From NCBI RefSeq assembly GCF_004028095.1, contig NZ_SBHM01000008.1, positions 1 through 46,572 on the forward strand: a stretch of DNA of 46,572 bases, in the 5' to 3' direction. The notes below the pieces were generated by a model. It made no database searches. It saw only the letters and a list, made by a program, of their open reading frames with translations, and was not told the origin of the DNA. This stretch comes from Paenarthrobacter ureafaciens (GTDB taxonomy: Bacteria; Actinomycetota; Actinomycetes; Actinomycetales; Micrococcaceae). Made by a program: the position numbers and the translations under genes. Shown piece by piece: positions 38,686-45,734 of the stretch. Each line of letters begins with the position of its first letter. The stretch's first letter is position 1.

Positions 38686-39471
38686 ATGTCTACTCTTGAG
38701 ATCAAGGACCTGCACGTCAGCATCGAGACGGAGCAGGGCACCAAGGAGATCCTGAAGGGCGTCAGCCTGACCATCAGGACCGGCGAAACCCACGCCATCA
38801 TGGGGCCGAACGGCTCGGGCAAGTCCACCCTTGCCTCCACCATCGCAGGCCACCCGCGTTACACGGTCACCAGCGGCAGCATCACCCTCGACGGCGAAGA
38901 CGTCCTGGAAATGAGCGTCGACGAGCGTGCCCGTGCGGGCGTCTTCCTGGCGATGCAGTACCCGGTTGAGGTTCCGGGCGTCACCATGACGAACTTCCTG
39001 CGCACCGCCAAGACCGCCATCGATGGCGAGGCCCCTGCCCTCCGCACCTGGACCAAGGATGTCAAGGCTGCCATGCAGGAACTCCGCATCGACGCCGACT
39101 TCGCCCAGCGCAACGTCAACGAAGGCTTCTCCGGTGGCGAGAAGAAGCGCGTCGAGATCCTTCAGCTCGAGCTCTTCAAGCCGAAGTTCGCTGTCCTGGA
39201 TGAGACTGACTCCGGCCTTGACGTCGACGCACTCAAGGTTGTCTCCGAAGGTGTGAACCGCGCCCATGCACAGGGCAACATGGGCACCCTGCTCATCACC
39301 CACTACACCCGCATCCTGCGCTACATCAAGCCGGACTTCGTCCACGTATTCGTTGACGGCCGGGTTGTCGAAGAAGGCGGCCCGGAGCTCGCCGACCGAC
39401 TCGAAGAAGAGGGTTACGATCGCTACGCCGCAGGTTCGGGCGTCGCTGTTGCTCCTGCCGCTCAGGCCTAG
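38686..39471 (+). CDS. sufC: Fe-S cluster assembly ATPase SufC
   Basis: The 261-residue ABC-type ATPase of the SufBC2D complex. Walker A GPNGSGKST is at residues 40-48, the signature is NEGFSGGEKKRVEI, and Walker B KFAVLDETDSGLDVDAL has the family-specific Glu-Thr-Asp. It ends with an Ala-rich tail (GSGVAVAPAAQA). GAAAGAAAGAAG lies before ATG 38686. The sufT-like gene begins 13 bp downstream. Confidence 0.98.
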   Translation: MSTLEIKDLHVSIETEQGTKEILKGVSLTIRTGETHAIMGPNGSGKSTLASTIAGHPRYTVTSGSITLDGEDVLEMSVDERARAGVFLAMQYPVEVPGVTMTNFLRTAKTAIDGEAPALRTWTKDVKAAMQELRIDADFAQRNVNEGFSGGEKKRVEILQLELFKPKFAVLDETDSGLDVDALKVVSEGVNRAHAQGNMGTLLITHYTRILRYIKPDFVHVFVDGRVVEEGGPELADRLEEEGYDRYAAGSGVAVAPAAQA

Positions 39472-39484
39472 TTAGGATCACCTT

Positions 39485-39817
39485 ATGACCGAAATCAACG
39501 CTGCGCGCACCAGCCTCGAGGACGTCGAGGAAGCGCTCAAGGACGTCATCGACCCCGAACTCGGTGTCAACGTCGTTGACCTGGGCCTGCTCTACGGGCT
39601 CAAGTACTCCGATGAAGACGGCGCGCTCCTGATCGACATGACACTGACGACGGCGGCCTGCCCGCTGACCGACGTGTTGGAAGAGCAGGTGGGCAAGTCC
39701 TTGGACGGCATCGTCGATGACTGGCGCCTGAACTGGGTATGGATGCCGCCATGGGGTCCCGAGCGGATCACCGACGACGGCAAAGACCAGATGCGGGCCC
39801 TCGGCTTCAACATCTGA
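39485..39817 (+). CDS. Metal-sulfur cluster assembly factor (MIP18/DUF59, SufT-like)
   Basis: A 110-residue DUF59 protein, by family an auxiliary factor in Fe-S protein maturation (SufT in Gram-positives, PaaD elsewhere). DPELGVNVVDLGLLYG (residues 23-38) is diagnostic and the conserved cysteine is Cys59 in TLTTAACPLTD. In many actinobacteria sufS and sufU lie between sufC and this gene; here they are absent and the gene directly follows sufC. A 14-bp terminator hairpin follows. Confidence 0.93.
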   Translation: MTEINAARTSLEDVEEALKDVIDPELGVNVVDLGLLYGLKYSDEDGALLIDMTLTTAACPLTDVLEEQVGKSLDGIVDDWRLNWVWMPPWGPERITDDGKDQMRALGFNI

Positions 39818-39847
39818 TCAAACTTTCCGCTGAATGCGGACACAAAG

Positions 39848-39880
39848 AATGGCTCCGGGCATTGTGCCCGGAGCCATTTT
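39848..39880. terminator. Terminator of the suf operon, probably bidirectional
   Basis: A 14-bp perfect stem AATGGCTCCGGGCA with its complement and a 3-nt loop, followed on the plus strand by TTTTGCG. It lies between the suf operon and the converging metallopeptidase gene, and could serve both. Confidence 0.88.
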
Positions 39881-39895
39881 GCGTGGTGGCAACCG

Positions 39896-40795
39896 CTATG
39901 GCACTGCAACGCCGAACGTGTCGCACTTGTTGATGTCGCCGGTGGAGTAGCCCTGGTAGAACCACTTCTGCCGCTGTTCGCTGGAACCATGGGTCCAGGA
40001 TTCGGGTGAGACCCTGCCCGTGGCCGCTTGCTGGATGCGGTCATCGCCGACGGCGGATGCAGCCGACAGGGCATCCTGCAGGTCTTCCTGCGTGATGGGA
40101 TCCAGGAAGGGCTGGCCCGTGGCTGGGTCCGCCTGCGAGGAGGCGTGGCGGACCCAGAGCCCTGCGTAGCAGTCGGCTTGGAGTTCCACGCGAACGGCTC
40201 CGGACTGCGGTCCCTGCGGATCCTGCTGGGCGCGGTCCAGGTTGCCGAGGATGTTCTGCACGTGGTGTCCAAACTCATGAGCCACCACATACTCCTGGGC
40301 CAGTGGCCCGCCGGAGGAACCGAATCGGGTGACCAGTTCGTCAAAGAAGCCCGGATCGAAGTAGGCCTTAACGTCCGCCGGGCAGTAGAAGGGGCCAACG
40401 GCAGTCGTGGCCGCTCCACAGCCGGTGTTGGTGGCCTGGTCGAAGATTACGGTTCCCGGCTGCGAGTACCGGACGTTGTAGTCGGCGAGGTATGTAGGCC
40501 AGAAAGCGTTGAGGCTGTTCACGGTTCCCGTGATGCGGCAATCCAGGCGCTTGTCGGCGTCGGCGCCTGTCCGGCATTCGTTGACACCGCCGCCGCTGCC
40601 GCTTTCTATGGCCGGCGGCTGGCTGCCGCCACCCAGGTCCCCAAGGATGTTGGGATTGAAGCCAAGGAGCGCCAGTAGCAGTACTACGATCCCGCCACCG
40701 ATTCCGCCTCCGATCTTGGTCCCACGGCCCAGCCCGCTGCCGCGTCTGTCTTCTACCTGCGATGGATCAAGCTGTGCGCCGTCATTGAAACTCAT
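39896..40795 (-). CDS. Neutral zinc metallopeptidase, YpfJ family, membrane-anchored
   Basis: A 299-residue predicted zinc protease. A cytoplasmic N-terminus (1-27) is followed by one transmembrane helix (about 28-46, Gly-rich then VVLLLALLGF) and an extracellular catalytic domain. The zinc motif HEFGHHVQ is at residues 173-180 with the later Glu in VELQADCYAGLW. Cys residues at 74, 86, 126 and 138 could form disulfides. ATG 40795 lies exactly 6 nt after TATTCT on the minus strand, so the mRNA is probably leaderless. Substrate unknown. It converges on the suf operon and is divergent from the acyl-CoA ligase gene. Confidence 0.92.
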   Translation of the reverse strand: MSFNDGAQLDPSQVEDRRGSGLGRGTKIGGGIGGGIVVLLLALLGFNPNILGDLGGGSQPPAIESGSGGGVNECRTGADADKRLDCRITGTVNSLNAFWPTYLADYNVRYSQPGTVIFDQATNTGCGAATTAVGPFYCPADVKAYFDPGFFDELVTRFGSSGGPLAQEYVVAHEFGHHVQNILGNLDRAQQDPQGPQSGAVRVELQADCYAGLWVRHASSQADPATGQPFLDPITQEDLQDALSAASAVGDDRIQQAATGRVSPESWTHGSSEQRQKWFYQGYSTGDINKCDTFGVAVP

Positions 40796-40801
40796 ACAGT
40801 C

Positions 40802-40807
40802 AGAATA
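40802..40807 (-). promoter_or_regulatory. Candidate -10 box of the metallopeptidase gene (leaderless)
   Basis: Minus-strand TATTCT, 6 nt, then ATG 40795. It shares a 61-bp divergent region with the acyl-CoA ligase gene. Confidence 0.55.
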
Positions 40808-40843
40808 GACGTCACTATTGGTGTCCGATGGCGCACACTGCCG

Positions 40844-40849
40844 TAAAAT
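40844..40849 (+). promoter_or_regulatory. Candidate -10 box of the acyl-CoA ligase gene (leaderless)
   Basis: TAAAAT, 7 nt (TGCGGGG), then ATG 40857. The GCGGGG could alternatively act as a ribosome binding site but is too close to the ATG. Confidence 0.5.
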
Positions 40850-40856
40850 TGCGGGG

Positions 40857-42248
40857 ATGCCTTTCCTGAACAACCTTCAACTGTGGGCCGATGACCGCCC
40901 CCACCACACTGCCGTGGTGGTCGGGCGCAGCAGGCTCTCCTGGTCGGAGTTGCGCGACGCAGCAACCGGGTTGCTCGCCACCACGTCCGACACCACGGTC
41001 CTCGCCGAGCGAAATTCCACGGAGTTCGTGGCCCGTTACGCTGCGGCTTTGGCGGGGGAGCGCCGGTGCGCGGTCCTGGATCCGTCGTGGCCGCCGGCGA
41101 TGATCGACGAAGTCGCCTCGCGCATCACGGGATCGGGCCGGGATTCCGGCGGAGTGCTGTGTGACGGCGATCCTTCATCGACGTTCCTTGTCGGACTCAC
41201 GTCCGGAACCACCTCGGTGCCAAAGGCGTTCACCCGTTCGAGGCATTCGTGGCGCGTTTCCTTCGACGCCTCCATCGAATTCTTCGGTCTCACGCAAGAC
41301 GACCGCACCCTCGCCGCAGGTCCACTTTCTTCCAGCCTCAACCTTTATGCCTTGTCAGAGTGTCTCTACGCCGGCTCGGCCTTCTACACCCTTGAATCCT
41401 TTGACGTCGGCGATGCCCACGCCGCGATCAGCCACGACGGCATCACGCGGTTGATCGTGACGCCGACCATGCTGCGTTTGCTGAGCGAACGCGGCCTGGC
41501 CGGCGACGTGGATGCCTCCGGCGTCCGCAGCATCATCTGCGCAGGTTCCAAGCTGGATGCACGCACCCTTGAAGCGGCCCGCAGGTGGGCACCAAACGCA
41601 GCGCTCTACGAGTACTACGGAGCGTCCGAGCTCAGCTTTGTTTCCGGAACCCGCTTGGCAGCGGGTCAACCTCTGGACGTTGGAGGAACGGGCATCGGGC
41701 GCCCGTTCCCGGGGGTGGAACTGAGCATCCTGGATGATGACGGAGTGCCCGTGCCGGACGGCGCACACGGCAACATCAGCGTCCGCAGCGGAATGGTCAG
41801 CAACGGGTACCTCTGGGGTGACGACGGTCAGGCCCTCCGGTGCTTGGACGGGTGGTACACCGTTGGGGACCAGGGCTACCTTGAAGGCGGCGTGCTCCAC
41901 ATTCTTGGGCGGCGTTCGGACATGATCATCACGGCCGGGAAGAACGTTTATCCGCACGAGGTCGAACTTGCCTTGGCGTCGGTTCCGGGGATTGAGGTGG
42001 CCGTTGCGGCAGGAGCACCGGATGACGTCCGCGGCCAAAAGGTGATTGCCGCCGTCGTACCCGCCTATGGCGCCGTCACTGCGACGCAATTGCGTACCGG
42101 ACTTGACGGTCTGCTGGCCAGGGACAAATGGCCGCTGCAGTACTACGTCCTTTCCGAACTGCCCATCACTGATCGGGGAAAGATCAGTCGTTCGCTCCTG
42201 TTGGACTGGATAAAAAACCATGATGCCCGCATCCAGCCCCTTCACTGA
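40857..42248 (+). CDS. AMP-binding acyl-CoA ligase, YhfT-like, biotin-linked
   Basis: A 463-residue adenylate-forming enzyme that should activate a carboxylic acid with ATP and CoA. The P-loop is TSGTTSVPK (residues 115-123), the A5 motif is EYYGASELSF, A7/A8 are WYTVGDQGYLEGGVLHILGRR region (given here in part) with MIITAGKNVYPHEVE, and the catalytic Lys is in TDRGKISRSLL. It is short for a fatty-acyl-CoA synthetase. It overlaps the thiolase gene by 29 bp and faces a biotin ECF transporter. B. subtilis has the same trio as yhfT, yhfS and the bioY paralogue yhfU, so a role tied to biotin or a pimelate-like acid is plausible but unproven. Confidence 0.88.
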   Translation: MPFLNNLQLWADDRPHHTAVVVGRSRLSWSELRDAATGLLATTSDTTVLAERNSTEFVARYAAALAGERRCAVLDPSWPPAMIDEVASRITGSGRDSGGVLCDGDPSSTFLVGLTSGTTSVPKAFTRSRHSWRVSFDASIEFFGLTQDDRTLAAGPLSSSLNLYALSECLYAGSAFYTLESFDVGDAHAAISHDGITRLIVTPTMLRLLSERGLAGDVDASGVRSIICAGSKLDARTLEAARRWAPNAALYEYYGASELSFVSGTRLAAGQPLDVGGTGIGRPFPGVELSILDDDGVPVPDGAHGNISVRSGMVSNGYLWGDDGQALRCLDGWYTVGDQGYLEGGVLHILGRRSDMIITAGKNVYPHEVELALASVPGIEVAVAAGAPDDVRGQKVIAAVVPAYGAVTATQLRTGLDGLLARDKWPLQYYVLSELPITDRGKISRSLLLDWIKNHDARIQPLH

Positions 42249-43461
42249 CCAGTCCGGGGCGTCGGGGCAGAACGACCGCTTAGCGGACATCGACCCCTCC
42301 CGCCAGCCGGTGATCATCGCCGCGCTCCGTACACCGGTATGCAGGGCGAACGGCGCCTTGAAGAGACTCCGTGCCGCCGATCTGCTGGCGCCCGTGTTGT
42401 CAGCCTTGATGGAACAAACGGGTGCTGAGCCTGCGGACGTGGACGACGTCATGATGGGCAACGCGGTGGGCGGTGGCGGCAATGTGGCCCGGTTTGCCGC
42501 CCTCCAGGCAGGCCTGCCTGTCTCCGTCCCCGGCATCACGGTGGACCGGCAGTGTGGTTCCGGTTTGGACGCCATTGCCCTGGCTTCGCGGCTTGTGGCC
42601 GCCGGCGGCGATCCACTGTACCTGGCGGGCGGCGTGGAGAGCGTCAGTACCGCTCCGGCCCGAGCCCACAGGAATGACGACGGCGGACTGGACTTCTACT
42701 CGCGGGCCGCCTTCGTGCCGCCTACCTTCGGTGACCCGGACATGGGCGTGGCGGCCGAGAACGTCGCCCGGCACTTCGCGATCAGCCGCGACCGGCAGGA
42801 CGACTTTGCCCTCCGAAGCCACCAGCGGGCAGTCGCTTCGGCAGCTGCAGGCACCTTCCTTGCCGAAACAGTGCCCTTGGACGTCGACGGCCGGCCAGTA
42901 ACCGCGGACGACGGCCCCAAGCCCAACCTTCGTCCTGCGCTGATGGCGCGCTTCCCGGCAGCTTTTGTACCGGAAGGTTCCGTCACGGCCGCGAACTCCT
43001 GCTTCGACGCTGACGCAGCGGCCGCCGTCGTCGTCACCTCCCTGCGACGGGCCCGCCTCATGGGTGTGAAGGACGGGCTGCTTGTCCTGGACAGCGGCAC
43101 TTCAGGGGTCGACCCACAGTTGCTCGGCATCGGGGCAGCTTTCGCGGCGGAGCAGTTGTTGGCACGCCACGGCATGAATCCGGAGCAGCTGGACCTGGTC
43201 GAATTCAATGAGGCTTTCGCCTCGCAGACGCTGGCTTGCCTCGACCATCTGGGCATTGACGCTGCACGTGCCAACCTCGATGGGGGAGCACTGGCCTTGG
43301 GGCATGCCTACGGCGCCTCGGGCGCGGTCCTGGTAACCCGGCTGCTGGCGCAGGCGCGGCGGGACTACGAACTTCGGCAGCGGGAAGTCACGGGTATTGC
43401 GATGATCAGCATCGCCGGGGGCATGGGTACCGCGGCCTTGGTGAAGTACCGTCGGTTCTAG
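42220..43461 (+). CDS. Thiolase-family acetyl-CoA acyltransferase, YhfS-like, lacking the C-terminal Cys
   Basis: A 413-residue thiolase-fold protein. The acyl-accepting nucleophile is Cys112 in DRQCGSGLDAI; the NEAFA motif and the His of GHAYGASGA (His362) are present. The second catalytic cysteine of biosynthetic and degradative thiolases (CxG near the C-terminus) is replaced by Ser397 in ISIAGGMGTA. Claisen condensation or thiolysis may therefore be altered. The first 29 residues are an extra, disordered-looking extension. It overlaps the ligase gene by 29 bp, so the two are translationally coupled, and shares a CTAG stop with the converging ecfT gene. Confidence 0.88.
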   Translation: MMPASSPFTDQSGASGQNDRLADIDPSRQPVIIAALRTPVCRANGALKRLRAADLLAPVLSALMEQTGAEPADVDDVMMGNAVGGGGNVARFAALQAGLPVSVPGITVDRQCGSGLDAIALASRLVAAGGDPLYLAGGVESVSTAPARAHRNDDGGLDFYSRAAFVPPTFGDPDMGVAAENVARHFAISRDRQDDFALRSHQRAVASAAAGTFLAETVPLDVDGRPVTADDGPKPNLRPALMARFPAAFVPEGSVTAANSCFDADAAAAVVVTSLRRARLMGVKDGLLVLDSGTSGVDPQLLGIGAAFAAEQLLARHGMNPEQLDLVEFNEAFASQTLACLDHLGIDAARANLDGGALALGHAYGASGAVLVTRLLAQARRDYELRQREVTGIAMISIAGGMGTAALVKYRRF

Positions 43462-44108
43462 CCCCGGCCCGGAGGCGGTTCCGGGTAATCGTCGGCTTCG
43501 CCGAGGCCCCGTGCGGCCAAGGCGTCGCCCGTCTGCCGCGCATAGGCAACAGTGCTAATGAACACCGGCAGGATGAGGGCCTTCGGGTTTCGTTCCAATC
43601 CGCGTGCACGCGCCGCATCCCGCACATCGCTGAAGGCACCGGCTATGAACGGGATACTCCGGAGCATGATGGCGATGGTGAGGGCAAAACGTTCCGGATC
43701 CGCGCCCCAGCGCTGGAAGGGCCGGGCCAACCGGACCACTCCGTCCAACAGGTCCTGGACCGGGGTAGTGGCCGTCAGGATGGACGCCGCCACCACGCAC
43801 ACCAGAACGTTCAGCACGATGCGTGCAGCCGTAGGGCCGCCCAATTGCCACCACTGGAATGCCCCGATGACAAGGAGGATCGGCGCTACCAGCCATACAG
43901 CCCGCAGGAGCCTCCGGAAGCCGGCCCCCGTGAGCAGGAAGATCCCGCACAAAAGTGCCAGGACCAGCAGGGATACCAGCCAGTCGACGATCAGGAAAGA
44001 AGCAGCGCCGCATGCAGCCACCACAAGGAACTTGGCCCAGAGGGGAGTGCGGTGGACAAGCGAATCTCCACGGACATAGTTCGCCAGCAGGAAGCCGTGC
44101 CCCCTCAT
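43458..44108 (-). CDS. bioN: ECF transporter transmembrane protein EcfT/BioN
   Basis: A 216-residue integral membrane coupling subunit of the biotin ECF transporter. Four to five transmembrane helices are visible in residues 22-150. The two coupling-helix motifs that contact the ATPase are ARARGLERN and ALAARGLGEAD. ATG 44108 overlaps the ATPase gene stop by 4 bp. It is the last gene of bioY-bioM-bioN; its TAG lies in a CTAG shared with the thiolase gene on the other strand. Confidence 0.9.
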   Translation of the reverse strand: MRGHGFLLANYVRGDSLVHRTPLWAKFLVVAACGAASFLIVDWLVSLLVLALLCGIFLLTGAGFRRLLRAVWLVAPILLVIGAFQWWQLGGPTAARIVLNVLVCVVAASILTATTPVQDLLDGVVRLARPFQRWGADPERFALTIAIMLRSIPFIAGAFSDVRDAARARGLERNPKALILPVFISTVAYARQTGDALAARGLGEADDYPEPPPGRG

Positions 44109-44827
44109 CGGCCCGGACCCTCCAGGCTCGCCGCGCACAGCGCACGGTAATGTGCCACCGCAGCGGACGGACCGCCGTCGAACACAATCCTCCCGGCTTC
44201 GACCACCAACACGCGGTCCATGTCGGCGGCGAGGTCCAGATCGTGCGTGGACATGATGACTTGTTGCTCCAGGCCGGACATGGTGCGGCGCAGCAATTCG
44301 CGGTTCCTGAGGTCCAGCAGGGTGGAAGGCTCGTCGAGGACCAGAACCGCGGGGTCGACCGCCAGCACGGCTGCCAGCGCGAGCAGTTGCCGTTCCCCGC
44401 CCGAAAGTTCGTAGATACTCTGGTCCGCCAGGTGCAGGATTCCAAACCGTTCCAGAACGGACTCTGCGCGGGAAGCCCGCTCCTGCCTGTTTTTGATGCT
44501 GCGCCTCAGCGACAACTCGACGTCCTCGCGGCCTGTTGGCATCACCAGTTGGGAGAGGGGATCGGTAAAGACGAAACCGACGTTTGCCCTGACCTTGCGG
44601 ACGTCGTGGACGGTGTTGTGGCCGTGGACCACAACTGATCCTTGGCTCGGCTCCACGAGCCCATTGACCAGGCGCAGCAGCGTGGACTTCCCGGAGCCGT
44701 TGGCCCCGATGACGCCGATCCGTCGTTCGCGCAGATCGAGGCTTACATCCTGCAGCAGCGTCTTGGGCGCGTCGCTGCCATCTACTGCGACGGCGACTGA
44801 GACGTTGCTGAAGTTGATGGAGTTCAT
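44105..44827 (-). CDS. bioM: ECF transporter ATPase BioM
   Basis: A 240-residue ABC ATPase that powers the biotin ECF transporter. Walker A GANGSGKST is at residues 41-49, the Q-loop is in FVFTDPLSQLVMP, the signature is ELSGGERQLLALAAVL, and Walker B is AVLVLDEPSTLLD with the switch His in STHDLDLAA. It overlaps bioY and bioN by 4 bp each. The adjacency to a BioY-type substrate subunit identifies the transporter as biotin-specific. Confidence 0.92.
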   Translation of the reverse strand: MNSINFSNVSVAVAVDGSDAPKTLLQDVSLDLRERRIGVIGANGSGKSTLLRLVNGLVEPSQGSVVVHGHNTVHDVRKVRANVGFVFTDPLSQLVMPTGREDVELSLRRSIKNRQERASRAESVLERFGILHLADQSIYELSGGERQLLALAAVLAVDPAVLVLDEPSTLLDLRNRELLRRTMSGLEQQVIMSTHDLDLAADMDRVLVVEAGRIVFDGGPSAAVAHYRALCAASLEGPGR

Positions 44828-45459
44828 GAAGAAGTGGAGCCTGCCCTTTTAACCCGGCGCACCAGGACGTCAGGAAATGCCTTATGGAGTGCCACCGCGA
44901 TAACCACCGCGAGGACATTCTTCAGGATATCTCCCGGATAGAACGGGAGGTCCGCGAGGAAAGCCTTGGGAAGGTCAAGCTTGCCGTTAACCATCATGCC
45001 CACGATCCCCAGTGCGTGGATGATCAGGACGCTGCTGGCCATGGTGGCTGCAAAGAGAAGCGCCGCGCGGAACCGTACCGTCTTGCGGATGATCAACGAC
45101 GTCAAGTACCCGGTGGCTGCCGCGGCCAAGGGAAAAGCGATGATATAGCCGGCAGACGGTGTTGCGAGGATGCCAAGTCCGCTGCGTCCGCCGCTGAAGA
45201 TGGGCAGGCCCGCCAGTCCGAGCAGGACATAAAGCCCGACGGCGGCGAACCCCCTCCCTGCGCCCAGCACCAGTCCGCTGAGCATCACCGTCAACGTGAC
45301 AAGCGTGATCGGCACCCCGAGGGCGCCGACCGGGATGCCGGGAACGATGGCGGAGGTGGCCACGAGGGCCGCGAAAACGGCCACGAGTCCGAGGTCGGTG
45401 GCGTTCCAACGGCGACGGGCCGCTGCGCCGGGGCCCTTGGTGGAATGGGTCTGGGTCAT
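44824..45459 (-). CDS. bioY: Biotin ECF transporter substrate-binding subunit BioY
   Basis: A 211-residue S-component with about six transmembrane helices that binds biotin. Typical BioY segments are ALGVPITLVTLTVMLSGLVLG, seen here as GVPITLVTLTVMLSG, followed by GRGFAAVGLYVLLGLAGLP and the GGRSGLGILATPSAGYII region that contacts biotin. ATG 45459 has AGAGGATC 7 nt upstream. It is the first gene of the operon with bioM and bioN. No BioQ/BirA operator is obvious in the 275-bp upstream region. Confidence 0.94.
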   Translation of the reverse strand: MTQTHSTKGPGAAARRRWNATDLGLVAVFAALVATSAIVPGIPVGALGVPITLVTLTVMLSGLVLGAGRGFAAVGLYVLLGLAGLPIFSGGRSGLGILATPSAGYIIAFPLAAAATGYLTSLIIRKTVRFRAALLFAATMASSVLIIHALGIVGMMVNGKLDLPKAFLADLPFYPGDILKNVLAVVIAVALHKAFPDVLVRRVKRAGSTSS

Positions 45460-45734
45460 TGGGGATCCTCTGCGGAAAAGTTGGTGCGTTTTAAGCGGGC
45501 ACTGCCCACTCTTTCGAGGGTACGGAGCGCGGCGGCAGGCCATTTTGGAGCCTCTCCACAAAGACCGGCCGCAGTTCTTTGGAGAGTGGGGCAGTGTTCC
45601 GGGAAATTTCCGTCGTGTTTGTTGGCCTCCAGCCTGCCGGTAGACTTGATAAGGCTGTTCTCACAGCAGTTCCCGCCGCTTCCACCGGATTGTCCGGTGC
45701 CGCAGGCGTTCCCCGTTGAAAGGCATCACCCGAA
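45460..45734. other. Divergent bioY/ABC-F intergenic region
   Basis: 275 bp between divergent starts. Apart from the ABC-F promoter candidate it contains the short palindrome GGAAATTTCC (45602-45611 region). I see no gene, terminator or known riboswitch. This is where a biotin-responsive operator for bioY should be sought. Confidence 0.5.
45619..45646 (+). promoter_or_regulatory. Candidate promoter of the ABC-F gene
   Basis: TTGTTG (45619-45624), 16 bp, TAGACT (45641-45646). A start near 45653 gives a leader of about 80 nt. Confidence 0.45.

Noticed and set aside
45460..45734. BioQ or BirA operator upstream of bioY
   Set aside because: I looked for the BioQ-type TGAAC-N3-GTTAC motif and for a long BirA-type palindrome and found neither.
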